Origin: JBFMAE01 sp040756085
Lineage (GTDB): Bacteria; Desulfobacterota; BSN033; UBA1163
Assembly: GCA_040756085.1 (NCBI GenBank)
Contig: JBFMAE010000086.1
Span: 1-17,719, forward strand
Length of the DNA stretch: 17,719 nt
Direction: 5' to 3'
Part shown: positions 1-6,515 of the stretch, one piece after another
Layout: each line of letters starts with the position of its first letter
Numbering within the stretch: the stretch's first letter is position 1
Translations under genes and position numbers: made by a program
The notes under the pieces: generated by a model
Told to the model about the DNA's origin: nothing
Seen by the model: only the letters and a program-made list of their open reading frames with translations
Database searches by the model: none

Positions 1-60
1 AATGCCCGAAGTGGGGCAGGAGCCGGCATGATGTTCCGGCCGACACATGGGGAGCTGAAG

Positions 61-255
61 ATGAAGATGCAAGAGGTGAGGGCGAGGGCAAAGACCCTGG
101 GGTTGAGAAATACCTTCCGATTATCCAAGACAGAATTGATTCGAAGGATTCAGAAAGCCGAAGGGAATTTCGACTGTTTTGGGACAGCGAAGGACTATTG
201 CGATCAATTTCAATGCTGCTTTAGAGAAGATTGTTTTAAATTTGTCAATGAATGA
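61..255 (+). CDS. Small SAP-domain protein with a C-terminal cysteine cluster
   Basis: A 64-residue protein. Residues 1-30 read as a SAP/Rho-N-like helix-extended-helix motif (QEVRARAKTLGL...KTELIRRIQKAEG), a fold usually associated with nucleic-acid binding. The remainder carries a tight cluster of five cysteines (CFGTAKDYC, CC, DC) that could bind a metal. Proteins of this architecture and size are common, uncharacterised singletons in delta-proteobacteria. I chose ATG 61 because GGGAG lies about 6 nt upstream (49-54 is GGGGAG). An in-frame ATG at 28 would add 11 residues that do not look like part of the domain and has no clear ribosome-binding site. The domain assignment is from recognition of the pattern; the function is unknown. 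Confidence 0.75.
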   Translation: MKMQEVRARAKTLGLRNTFRLSKTELIRRIQKAEGNFDCFGTAKDYCDQFQCCFREDCFKFVNE

Positions 256-334
256 TTCTCGAAGCTGGATTCGAAATGACCCCGTTTGGAATGAAATAGG
301 TTGATCTTCAGTTCAATAAAAGAAGGAGGTCAAT

Positions 335-778
335 ATGAAGAAACATGTCGCAGTGATACTCATTTTGATTTTTACAGTCGTTACGGTCTGGGGAATGGTC
401 CCGATAGCCTCCGGGCAGGAAAAAGCCAAACAAGAAGTCACTTCAAAAGGGGCGAGCGGGTTCACCATCGCTCGGGTGGTTGTTGGAACGGGGGTGGATA
501 ATCTTGAGCCTGTTGGGATTGCAGAGGCATTCCCATCCACAACAGAGAAGGTTTATTGTTTTTTAGAGGCCACCGGAATTACTGAAGACACAGAGATTTC
601 ATTTGTCTGGTTTCATGGTGATAAAGAAATGCTGAAGTTCGACCTGCCATTGAAGATAGGTCCGAGATGGAGGACCTATGCTTTTAAGAATTTAAAGGGA
701 TTAAAAGGGGACTGGAAGGTAGAGATTAGAGGTGCGGATGGAAAGGTTTTAAAAGATATTATATTTAAGGTAGAATGA
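335..778 (+). CDS. Exported DUF2914-domain protein
   Basis: 147 residues. Residues 1-28 form a signal peptide (MKKH, then a long hydrophobic stretch ending near IASG). Residues 45-147 match the DUF2914 pattern: FTIARVVVGTGVDNLEPVGIA, a central FVWFHGDKE, and a GDWKVEIRGADGKVL strand near the end. DUF2914 is a small beta-rich domain of unknown role, often in exported or membrane-attached proteins. The start is well supported by AAGGAGG at 323-329, 5 nt before ATG. The gene sits 80 bp after the SAP protein on the same strand, and nothing links the two functionally. It is probably a periplasmic or membrane-anchored protein that binds an unknown partner. Confidence 0.85.
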   Translation: MKKHVAVILILIFTVVTVWGMVPIASGQEKAKQEVTSKGASGFTIARVVVGTGVDNLEPVGIAEAFPSTTEKVYCFLEATGITEDTEISFVWFHGDKEMLKFDLPLKIGPRWRTYAFKNLKGLKGDWKVEIRGADGKVLKDIIFKVE

Positions 779-860
779 ACCTGACTCGAAAGTATCCAGA
801 AAAGGGAGCGATCTGATCTTACAGGTCCCTCCATAAAAAGTCCTGTCGAATAAAAGTAAA

Positions 861-982
861 CCCCGTTAGAAGGTCTTCGACCTTCCAACGGGAAGGCTCA
901 CACGGGGCTTTAAACCCCGTGTTCGCTACAAAAGGAATTTTATCTTCATCCCCACTGCAAGCAGTGGGGCTTTCTAACGGGG
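861..982. repeat. Nested three-hairpin palindromic element (REP-like)
   Basis: An outer 10-nt inverted repeat, CCCCGTTAGA (861-870) and TCTAACGGGG (973-982), encloses three hairpins. The first is at 862-892 (CCCGTT-a-GAAGGT, loop CTTCG, ACCTTC-c-AACGGG). The second is at 900-922 (ACACGGGG / CCCCGTGT). The third is at 950-969 (CCCCACTGC aa GCAGTGGGG). The left arm can therefore pair either locally or over 120 nt. The compound shape resembles REP/BIME-type elements spread by REP-associated tyrosine transposases. No transposase gene is visible here, so the mechanism is inferred. Confidence 0.75.
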
Positions 983-1087
983 TAAAGATGGGGAGACGGA
1001 GTATTAGGGAGATGGGGTAAACCATAAAAAGGGATTGCGGAGTCTTAGAGAGGTTCAAAGTTCAAAGCTAAATGATTCCAACTCCGA

Positions 1088-1141
1088 TGACTTAATTTTT
1101 CAGTCAATTTTTCGGCCACCTCTGACTTCATTTTTAAGTCA
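1088..1141. repeat. Two tandem TGACTT-N7-AAGTCA inverted repeats
   Basis: Two 19-nt elements at 1088-1106 and 1123-1141 share the consensus TGACTTMATTTTTAAGTCA. A third copy forms the terminator-like hairpin at 3468-3486. The half-site TGACTT is the same word that builds the Fic operator at 8148-8234, although there the half-sites point outward. They may be binding sites, transcription terminators (each has an internal T-run) or a small repeat family; the sequence alone cannot decide. Confidence 0.45.
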
Positions 1142-1252
1142 AAACCCGCCTTCCAGCCAGGGCACCAAATAAGTTGATAAGATTCCCACCTTTTGATAAA
1201 TGTTCACAAAAGTCAAAGGAAAAGAAAAATAACGTGCGCAGAGAAACTCACG

Positions 1253-1597
1253 GTGAAACTTTCAAATTATGAGAAGGCAGTTGTTTCGGAAACGAAAATT
1301 ACAGGGTATGTGCTCTCAATCAAGCACCGCGAAGGTAGGAGTAAGGCAGAATTTTTTACACAATTGGGATTTACGTCTGATGCTTGGGAGGAACTTGTTT
1401 CAGCTTTGTTACACCACATTGCTTAGAACGAAGTTGCAAAGATGGGAGATTCTCTGTTTGGTAAGTGGTATATTGTTGAGGGTGAACTTTTTGGATAGGG
1501 TGAGAGGAAGGCTATTATTTGTTCGGTCTGGTTTGTCGAGGCAGGAGAGGATATTCCAAGGTTTGTTACGGCTTATCCATTGCAAAGGAGGATTTGA
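1253..1597 (+). pseudogene. DUF6883-domain gene interrupted by two in-frame TAG codons
   Basis: Read from GTG 1253, the frame gives KLSNYEKAVVSETKITGYVL...HREGRSKAEFF...LGFTSDAWEELVSALL and later ICSVWFVEAGEDIPRFVTAYPL. These are the start and end of a DUF6883 domain at about the usual length (115 codons). TAG codons interrupt it at 1424-1426 (codon 58) and 1496-1498 (codon 82), yet the frame stays intact on both sides and family-like sequence continues (NEVAKMGDSLFGKWYIVEGELFG). There is no frameshift. DUF6883 genes are commonly paired with DUF4926 genes, as here, and such pairs look like toxin-antitoxin or nuclease modules, though this is unproven. The most likely reading is a recently decayed gene. 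Recoding of TAG is unlikely because TAG is also the stop of the Fic gene at 9386. Confidence 0.7.
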
Positions 1598-1827
1598 TAA
1601 TAAAAGAATTAGAAAGTATTGTGCTGACAACTGATTTGCCGGAGTATGGTCTAAAAAAGGGCGATCTTAGTCCGGTAGTATTGGTGCATCATGAGGGAAA
1701 AGGATATGAGGTCGAGTTTGTGACTCTGGACAGTGAGACGGTAGCAATTATTTTACTGCTTCCTTCACAAGTTCGTTCAATTGGTCGCCGTGAGATTGCG
1801 CACGTCCGAGCAGTAACAAACATTTAA
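1594..1827 (+). CDS. DUF4926-domain protein, partner of the broken DUF6883 gene
   Basis: 77 residues matching DUF4926: IIKELESIVLTTDLPEYGLKKGD, a YEVEFVTLDSETVAIILL core, and an ending IGRREIAHVRAV. The fold is probably SH3-like. An AAGGAGG at 1585-1591 overlaps the end of the upstream gene. The usual DUF4926 start (M-I-K-E-L) would fall on ATA 1597-1599, overlapping the upstream stop TGA. The only ordinary start codon in frame is TTG 1594, just 2 nt from the Shine-Dalgarno. The start may therefore have mutated from ATG to ATA, leaving the gene poorly translated or dead. The rest of the frame is intact. Confidence 0.7.
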   Translation: MIIKELESIVLTTDLPEYGLKKGDLSPVVLVHHEGKGYEVEFVTLDSETVAIILLLPSQVRSIGRREIAHVRAVTNI

Positions 1828-1894
1828 AGAACTAAGATACCTTTTAAGAGAAAAGCGCGGTGAGTCTAAACTCTTCTCTTAATGAGAACATAGT

Positions 1895-1955
1895 GTCATC
1901 CATAAAAAAGTTGGCCGTATTAAGTAAAAAGTGTCCTTTTCAATTAAAAGTGACA
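1895..1955. repeat. Insertion-sequence-end-like repeat cluster, left of the radical SAM gene
   Basis: Contains the motif GTCATC-3-AAAAAAGTTGGCC (1895-1916). It is followed by AAAAAGTGTCC and an inverted repeat TGTCCTTTT (1932-1940) / AAAAGTGACA (1946-1955). The first motif recurs 20 of 22 nt identical at 3350-3371. Serial AAAAGTG/GTCC blocks look like the multiple terminal repeats of IS21-type elements. That resemblance is from memory, and no transposase is present. Confidence 0.4.
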
Positions 1956-1986
1956 TTAGTGAGGGAGGTAATTCGGATCTAAAGCA

Positions 1987-3270
1987 ATGAGAGTCCTTCT
2001 CATTTCTGCTAACACAGAAGAGTTAAATATGCCCACCTTACCCCTTGGTCTGGCGTGTGTGGCCGCTGCAACCCAAAAGGCAGGGCATGATGTGGCCATG
2101 GTGGATTTGATGATTGAAAAGGATATGCGATCGGTTCTCAAAGAGGCTATCGAAGGATTTCTCCCTGATATTATTGGTATATCGGTAAGAAATATTGATG
2201 ACCAGAATATGGAAAAACCCAGATTCTTATTGGATCCGGTTAAAGAAATCGTAGCGGTTTGTCGAAGTCTTTCAGAAGCCACGATTGTTTTGGGTGGAGC
2301 AGGATACAGCATATTCCCCGAAAGCGCCCTTTCCTTTTTAGGTGCAGATATGGGAATTCAGGGCGAGGGAGAAGTAGTTTTTCCAGACTTGATAGAGCGG
2401 ATGAAGCGGGGTGCCGGCCTTTCAGGACTGTCGGGTCTTTATCTGCCAGGCCATGGCCTTCAGTGTAAAAGAATGTTTGCGAAAAATCTGGATATATTGC
2501 CTCTTCCTAATGCCGACCTCTTGTCTACACCATTTCAGAAAGAAGAAATCTGGATGCCAGTTCAGACTAGACGAGGATGTCCCTTAAGCTGTAGTTATTG
2601 TAGCACAGGAACCATTGAAGGTCGGGTTATACGGAGACGCTCCTCAGAGGCTATTGTCCAGTGGATCGCTCGGTGGCAGAAAGCCGGGGTTCATCAGTTC
2701 TACTTCGTTGATAATACATTCAACCTCCCACTATCCCATGCCAAAGAAATCTGTCGTAAGCTTATCAATCATGACCTGAATATAAGTTGGTGGGCCATCA
2801 TTTACCCTAAAGATTTGGATAAAGAACTCGTAGGGCTTATGGTAAGATCCGGTTGTAAGCAGGTAAGTATGGGGTTTGAAAGTGGTTCTGAACGAATCCT
2901 GAAGAATATGAACAAGAGATTTACTCCTAATGGGGTTCGCCAAATTTCAGAGATGTTATTTGAACATGGCATAAGGCGAATGGGATTTTTATTATTAGGA
3001 AGCCCTGGTGAAACGAGAGGGTCAATTGAAGAAAGCCTTGTCTTTGCAGACTCCCTTAAACTTGATACCTTGAAAATCACTATGGGGATCCGTATTTATC
3101 CTTATACCTCTCTGGCAAAGATGGCCATAGACGATGGTGTAATTTCATCTCATGATGACCTTCTTTTCCCCCGATTTTACCTGGCAAAAGGTCTTGAGGA
3201 TTGGCTACCTGATACCTTGAGAAATTGGGCGATTACACGACCTCATTGGTTGATTCCAGATTATAGTTGA
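1987..3270 (+). CDS. B12-binding radical SAM protein
   Basis: 427 residues. Residues 1-140 have the layout of a cobalamin-binding domain (MRVLLISANTEELNMPTLPLGL...AAATQKAGHDVAMVD; later GGAGYSIFP and MGIQGEGE), without the DxHxxG base-on histidine motif. Residues 190-400 are a radical SAM barrel. It carries the 4Fe-4S ligands C198, C202 and C205 (CPLSCSYC), followed by FVDNTF, SMGFESGSERILKNMNKRF and GFLLLGSPGE, all typical of the class. Such enzymes perform radical methylations, ring contractions or C-C bond chemistry, and the substrate cannot be read from the sequence. A stop (TAA 1969) fixes ATG 1987 as the first usable start, but GGGAGG is about 18 nt upstream, so initiation looks weak. 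The gene stands alone and is flanked by direct repeats at 1895 and 3350. Confidence 0.85.
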   Translation: MRVLLISANTEELNMPTLPLGLACVAAATQKAGHDVAMVDLMIEKDMRSVLKEAIEGFLPDIIGISVRNIDDQNMEKPRFLLDPVKEIVAVCRSLSEATIVLGGAGYSIFPESALSFLGADMGIQGEGEVVFPDLIERMKRGAGLSGLSGLYLPGHGLQCKRMFAKNLDILPLPNADLLSTPFQKEEIWMPVQTRRGCPLSCSYCSTGTIEGRVIRRRSSEAIVQWIARWQKAGVHQFYFVDNTFNLPLSHAKEICRKLINHDLNISWWAIIYPKDLDKELVGLMVRSGCKQVSMGFESGSERILKNMNKRFTPNGVRQISEMLFEHGIRRMGFLLLGSPGETRGSIEESLVFADSLKLDTLKITMGIRIYPYTSLAKMAIDDGVISSHDDLLFPRFYLAKGLEDWLPDTLRNWAITRPHWLIPDYS

Positions 3271-3349
3271 GGTATCAAATTCTGGTTATTGCGTTATTGA
3301 GTTATTGAGAAGAACAGGTACCAGGTTTTGACATGAAACATGAACCGCG

Positions 3350-3371
3350 GTCATCTACAAAAAAGTTGGCC
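3350..3371. repeat. Second copy of the 22-nt repeat flanking the radical SAM gene
   Basis: GTCATC-3-AAAAAAGTTGGCC, 20 of 22 positions identical to 1895-1916 and in the same orientation, 1455 bp apart. The pair brackets the radical SAM gene. Confidence 0.5.
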
Positions 3372-3466
3372 CTGTCATATATTAGATTGCAGATTTCAGA
3401 TTGCGGATGGCAGATTTAATAAAGAAAAAGGATCAATGACTCCGTGACCTGATGGTCTTTACTGCT

Positions 3467-3494
3467 CTGACTTAATTTTTAAGTCAGTTTTTTT
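3467..3494 (+). terminator. Perfect 9-bp hairpin followed by seven T
   Basis: CTGACTTAA (3467-3475), loop TTT, TTAAGTCAG (3479-3487), then TTTTTTT (3488-3494). It has the shape of an intrinsic terminator on the plus strand, 200 bp after the radical SAM stop, although the stem is AT-rich. Its core is also the third copy of the TGACTT-N7-AAGTCA element at 1088 and 1123. Confidence 0.45.
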
Positions 3495-3573
3495 CATGTC
3501 AATGGCTTGTGGCCCTCCTCAAGCGGAAATAGGTTGTGAGTCTAAGCGCCTGCCCCTCTTTCTTCTTATTCCA

Positions 3574-3759
3574 TTAGAACGACAACGCAGAAGTGACCCC
3601 ATGACAACGACAGGCAGTGCTGATCAGGAAAAGGCGACCGCTATCCCTTTGTCTTTTCATATCTCCAACGAGATCCATCAACACTTCAGCCTTATAATTG
3701 AGACTTCTAACTATATCGATGTTAACACCCACATTGATCGATGATTTTATTATCTTCAC
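3574..3759 (-). pseudogene. Relic of the 3' end of a second Rossmann/Cys-motif gene
   Basis: On the minus strand the last 40 codons read LMDLVGDMKRQRDSGRLF then LISTACRCHGVTSALSF. They align without gaps to the C-terminus of the intact gene at 9405-10055 (LVLLEDVEKQNDSHRLV then LISTASRCHGVTSALKF). Similarity continues upstream: VKIIKSSINVGV matches SRVIISQPLAIGV. The DNA is only about 70% identical, so this is an old paralogue or an independently acquired relative and not a recent duplication. I found no trace of the N-terminal GxGxxG domain upstream, so it appears to be a truncated remnant. It keeps a cysteine (ACRCHG) where the intact copy has serine. Confidence 0.55.
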
Positions 3760-4234
3760 GGCTATGGGTCCGTTGCTTAGAATACTTTAAATAATTCCCT
3801 GATGTTCAGAGTTGCCGGTAACTGTATTTAATAAATTTAACTACGTCCACGGCCCCCCTTACCTCTATTTCATACCGATATACGCTGTTTTCTTCAACTA
3901 TTTTTAGCCCCACCAACCAACCCACCCACAGCTCAGTTCATTCAAGGCTTCTTCCTCTTCACTTCCAATGCAGATTTCAACCAGATATCTTCAGTTTGGG
4001 CAAAGTGGGAGTATTGGCAAGCTGTATGTTCAACTCCAGAATCCTGATACCACCGAAATTTCGGGTTGTGGAGTACTTCCTGAAGTCTTGATTGACCAGT
4101 TTCTGCAAATTATGTATATTTTAAGCGGTAATCAATATTATCAGGAGAGACTATGTTATAAAAAGGTCGCCAACCGATGATTTCGAGTTCGGCGCATTAA
4201 TGAAGTGAGTAGAGCTTCAGAAAGTTAATCGTAA

Positions 4235-5878
4235 ATGGGTAAAGAGACCAAAAGGAAAAAACTTGGACGGAACGATCCATGTTATTGTGGCAGCGGGAAC
4301 AAGTTTAAGAAATGCCATGGTGCTGCAGAGGATCGACAAAAATTGAGGCCAATTGATTCTTTGTTCAAAAATACATTACGAAGGAAAATGGATGAGCATA
4401 AAGCCTTAGAACTTCAGAGGCAAAAACAGCAAGGGCTGGGAAAACCAATTATTTCCGCGAATTTTAAAGGATATAGATTTGTTGCGATAGGCAAGCAACT
4501 CCGCTGGTCTGAAAAATGGAAGACATTTCATGATTTTTTATTGGATTATTTAAAAATCTGTTTTGGAAAAGAGTGGTGGTTTGGAGAACTGGCTAAAGCT
4601 CCGAAGGAAAGGCACCCAATTCTTATTTGGGCTGAGCTTTCAGGCAAGTACATGGCAGAACATTCCAAAATGTCAAATAAAATACATTCGGCACCAACCA
4701 TAGGTGCGATAGACGCTTATCTCGGACTTTCCTACAATTTGTACTTACTTGCTCACAATGTTGAGTTGCAAAAAAGGCTTGTAGACCGGCTCAAAAACAA
4801 GAACCAGTTTCTTGGTGCCTATTATGAAACATTTGTCGCTGCTACTTTCATAAAAGCAGGTTTCGTTTTGCAATTAGAGGATGAGACAGACACAAGCATA
4901 TCACATTGTGAATTTACTGCCACATACAAGGAAACCGGAAAGAAATTTTCTGTTGAAGCCAAAGCCCGAAAAGGTGGTGACCCATCCCCTGATATAGGCG
5001 ATCAACTTTATAGCGCATTGAGAAAGCGGGCTGACCATCAGAGGGTTGTTTTTATTGAATTGAATAGCCATCCAAGAGTTAATAGGGATGAAATAATGGA
5101 TTTTGTCAAACAAATCTCAGATCATCATCGGGACCTTGAAAAGAGACTGTCTATTAAAGGGAATCCAGCACCCGAAGCGTATGTATTCCTTACAAACTTT
5201 CCTTATCAATTTAACCTTGAGGCTACTAACGTATCTAGATTTGTTTTTGCAGATGGTTTTAAAATTCCTGAGTTCAATTTTGGACTATCAATACCTAATA
5301 TTAGAGAGGCTTTGCGGATTCGAAAAGATCACTACGAGATGTTTCAGTTGATAAAATCAATTCGTGAAAATTCGGAAATACCTTCAACTTTTGACGGAGA
5401 AGCGCCTGAAATGGCTTTTGGTAAAACAGAAGCAAGATTAAAAATTGGAGGGCGATATCTTGTCCCTGATAAGAATGGAAAGGAAGTTGTCGGAGAACTT
5501 GTTGATGCAACAGTCGCATGGGATAAAGCGGTAGGTGTTTACAAACTGGAAGATGGTCAGTCTATCATCGCAGCATGCCCATTGACAAAAGATGAATTGG
5601 ATGCATACCGTAAATATCCTGATACATTTTTCGGTGTTTACAAGGAACAGGGCAAAAAGGCAGAAACACCTTTAGACCTTTTCAACTTTTTCTTCGATGT
5701 TTACAAAAAGACTCCTAAAGAAAAACTGTTAGACTTTATGAAAAATCATAACGACATTGATAGGTTGAAGGAGCTTGAGCAGGAAGAACTGGCGGTAACT
5801 TTTTGTGAGCGATCTGTGTATGCCGCTATAAGTAAAAAAAGGATTAATAACAAACAAGATAAATCACAGGTTAAGTAA
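4235..5878 (+). CDS. SEC-C zinc-motif protein with a possible PD-(D/E)XK nuclease core
   Basis: 547 residues. Residues 10-29 are a clear SEC-C zinc motif (GRNDPCYCGSGNKFKKCHG; ligands C16, C18, C27, H28), as found at the C-terminus of SecA but here at the N-terminus of a large protein. Around residues 195-260 the pattern is a helix with an acidic residue (GAYYETFVAATFIKAGF), then E226, then a strand with E241-A-K243 (SVEAKARK). This resembles the E...(D/E)-(D/E)xK layout of restriction-endonuclease-like folds. The C-terminal third has no domain I recognise and ends in a basic tail. A nuclease role, perhaps in defence, is inference only. No strong Shine-Dalgarno precedes ATG 4235. It is a single gene whose neighbours are a relic-rich region and a group II intron, so an accessory origin is plausible. 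Confidence 0.7.
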   Translation: MGKETKRKKLGRNDPCYCGSGNKFKKCHGAAEDRQKLRPIDSLFKNTLRRKMDEHKALELQRQKQQGLGKPIISANFKGYRFVAIGKQLRWSEKWKTFHDFLLDYLKICFGKEWWFGELAKAPKERHPILIWAELSGKYMAEHSKMSNKIHSAPTIGAIDAYLGLSYNLYLLAHNVELQKRLVDRLKNKNQFLGAYYETFVAATFIKAGFVLQLEDETDTSISHCEFTATYKETGKKFSVEAKARKGGDPSPDIGDQLYSALRKRADHQRVVFIELNSHPRVNRDEIMDFVKQISDHHRDLEKRLSIKGNPAPEAYVFLTNFPYQFNLEATNVSRFVFADGFKIPEFNFGLSIPNIREALRIRKDHYEMFQLIKSIRENSEIPSTFDGEAPEMAFGKTEARLKIGGRYLVPDKNGKEVVGELVDATVAWDKAVGVYKLEDGQSIIAACPLTKDELDAYRKYPDTFFGVYKEQGKKAETPLDLFNFFFDVYKKTPKEKLLDFMKNHNDIDRLKELEQEELAVTFCERSVYAAISKKRINNKQDKSQVK

Positions 5879-5902
5879 AGTAGAAACCTGACCAGACAAA
5901 TG

Positions 5903-5933
5903 CAGCCGATTCGTAAACTCGCGGCTGGTTTTT
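5903..5933 (+). terminator. Weak terminator candidate after the SEC-C gene
   Basis: CAGCCG (5903-5908) can pair with CGGCTG (5922-5927), followed by GTTTTT. The stem is 6 bp with a 13-nt loop, 25 bp past the stop codon. Position and T-run fit an intrinsic terminator, but the stem is short. Confidence 0.3.
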
Positions 5934-6515
5934 GCGTTATCCTCTCTTTCATTCCGAAATCAACAACCCTCAGTGCGGGCGCATCTTCACTCTTTGTAGG
6001 TGATAGTGCGCCACGAAGCTGCACAGGAGATGAGGGCATAGGCCCCTCGGAGCCGGCTTGCAGGAGCAGGCTCCAAACCACCTTAAGCTGCTCTGGTCAA
6101 AAGCCAGAGTGGTGAGCGTTAAGGAAAAGGCGTGGCATAGGATCATGTCAGGTGAGGTTCAGGGAGACGAGCGTAAGCGAATCACTGATGAGGTGTCGAA
6201 AACAAAAGGACGACGTCAAAACTGGGGGCTTTCACTACTCTGGGAGGAGTCCAGGAGGAACCTGTTTACTGACTGGGTGGCGTCCGGCATAAAGGTGACG
6301 TGAACCTGAACCAGGCTCTTGTGTGGAACGTGGGAACCTGTCGTTCCGATGATAAGGGAGAAGCCCAAGTGGAGGACCCACCAGGGTGAGAGTACCGAGG
6401 CGGAGCACAGGGACGGAATAACCCGTAGTAGCGATGAAGTCCTGTAATGGGGATGGAGCGAAGGGGTTATATGGTTCAACCTTATTGATTGGTCAACCAG
6501 AAATGGGAGGAATCA

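Larger units (their letters stand above)
779..1252. other. Non-coding stretch with palindromic repeats
   Basis: No credible gene. The stretch contains the three-hairpin repeat at 861-982, then two related 19-nt inverted repeats (TGACTTAATTTTTCAGTCA at 1088 and TGACTTCATTTTTAAGTCA at 1123). These lie 110-165 bp upstream of the broken DUF6883 gene. The short open frames on the minus strand here follow the repeat and have no coding character. Confidence 0.6.
3271..4234. other. Gene-poor stretch with repeats, a hairpin and a gene relic
   Basis: Nearly 1 kb with no intact gene. In order it holds short GTTATTGAG-type repeats (about 3285-3308), the second IS-end-like repeat (3350-3371), an imperfect CAGATT repeat (3384-3417), a terminator-like hairpin (3467-3494) and a minus-strand relic of the Rossmann protein's 3' end (3574-3759). 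From 3760 to 4234 I see nothing recognisable. A 70-codon open frame at 3968-4180 has no ribosome-binding site or known domain. Confidence 0.55.

Noticed and set aside
1253..1597. TAG read as a sense codon (pyrrolysine or stop-codon reassignment) in the DUF6883 gene
   Set aside because: TAG is used as the normal stop of the Fic gene (9386-9388), just before a convergent gene. There is no sign of a pyl tRNA or synthetase here, and the neighbouring start codon also looks mutated, so decay is simpler.
3384..3417. Possible regulatory tandem repeat (CAGATT copies)
   Set aside because: Short, imperfect and low-complexity; such runs are common in intergenic DNA and nothing ties it to a gene.
3968..4180. 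A 70-codon open frame on the plus strand
   Set aside because: No ribosome-binding site, no recognised domain, and it lies in a relic-rich non-coding stretch.
5900..6303. Open frames on both strands in this stretch
   Set aside because: They fall at the SEC-C gene end and in the structured 5' part (domain I) of the group II intron, whose base composition is set by RNA folding.
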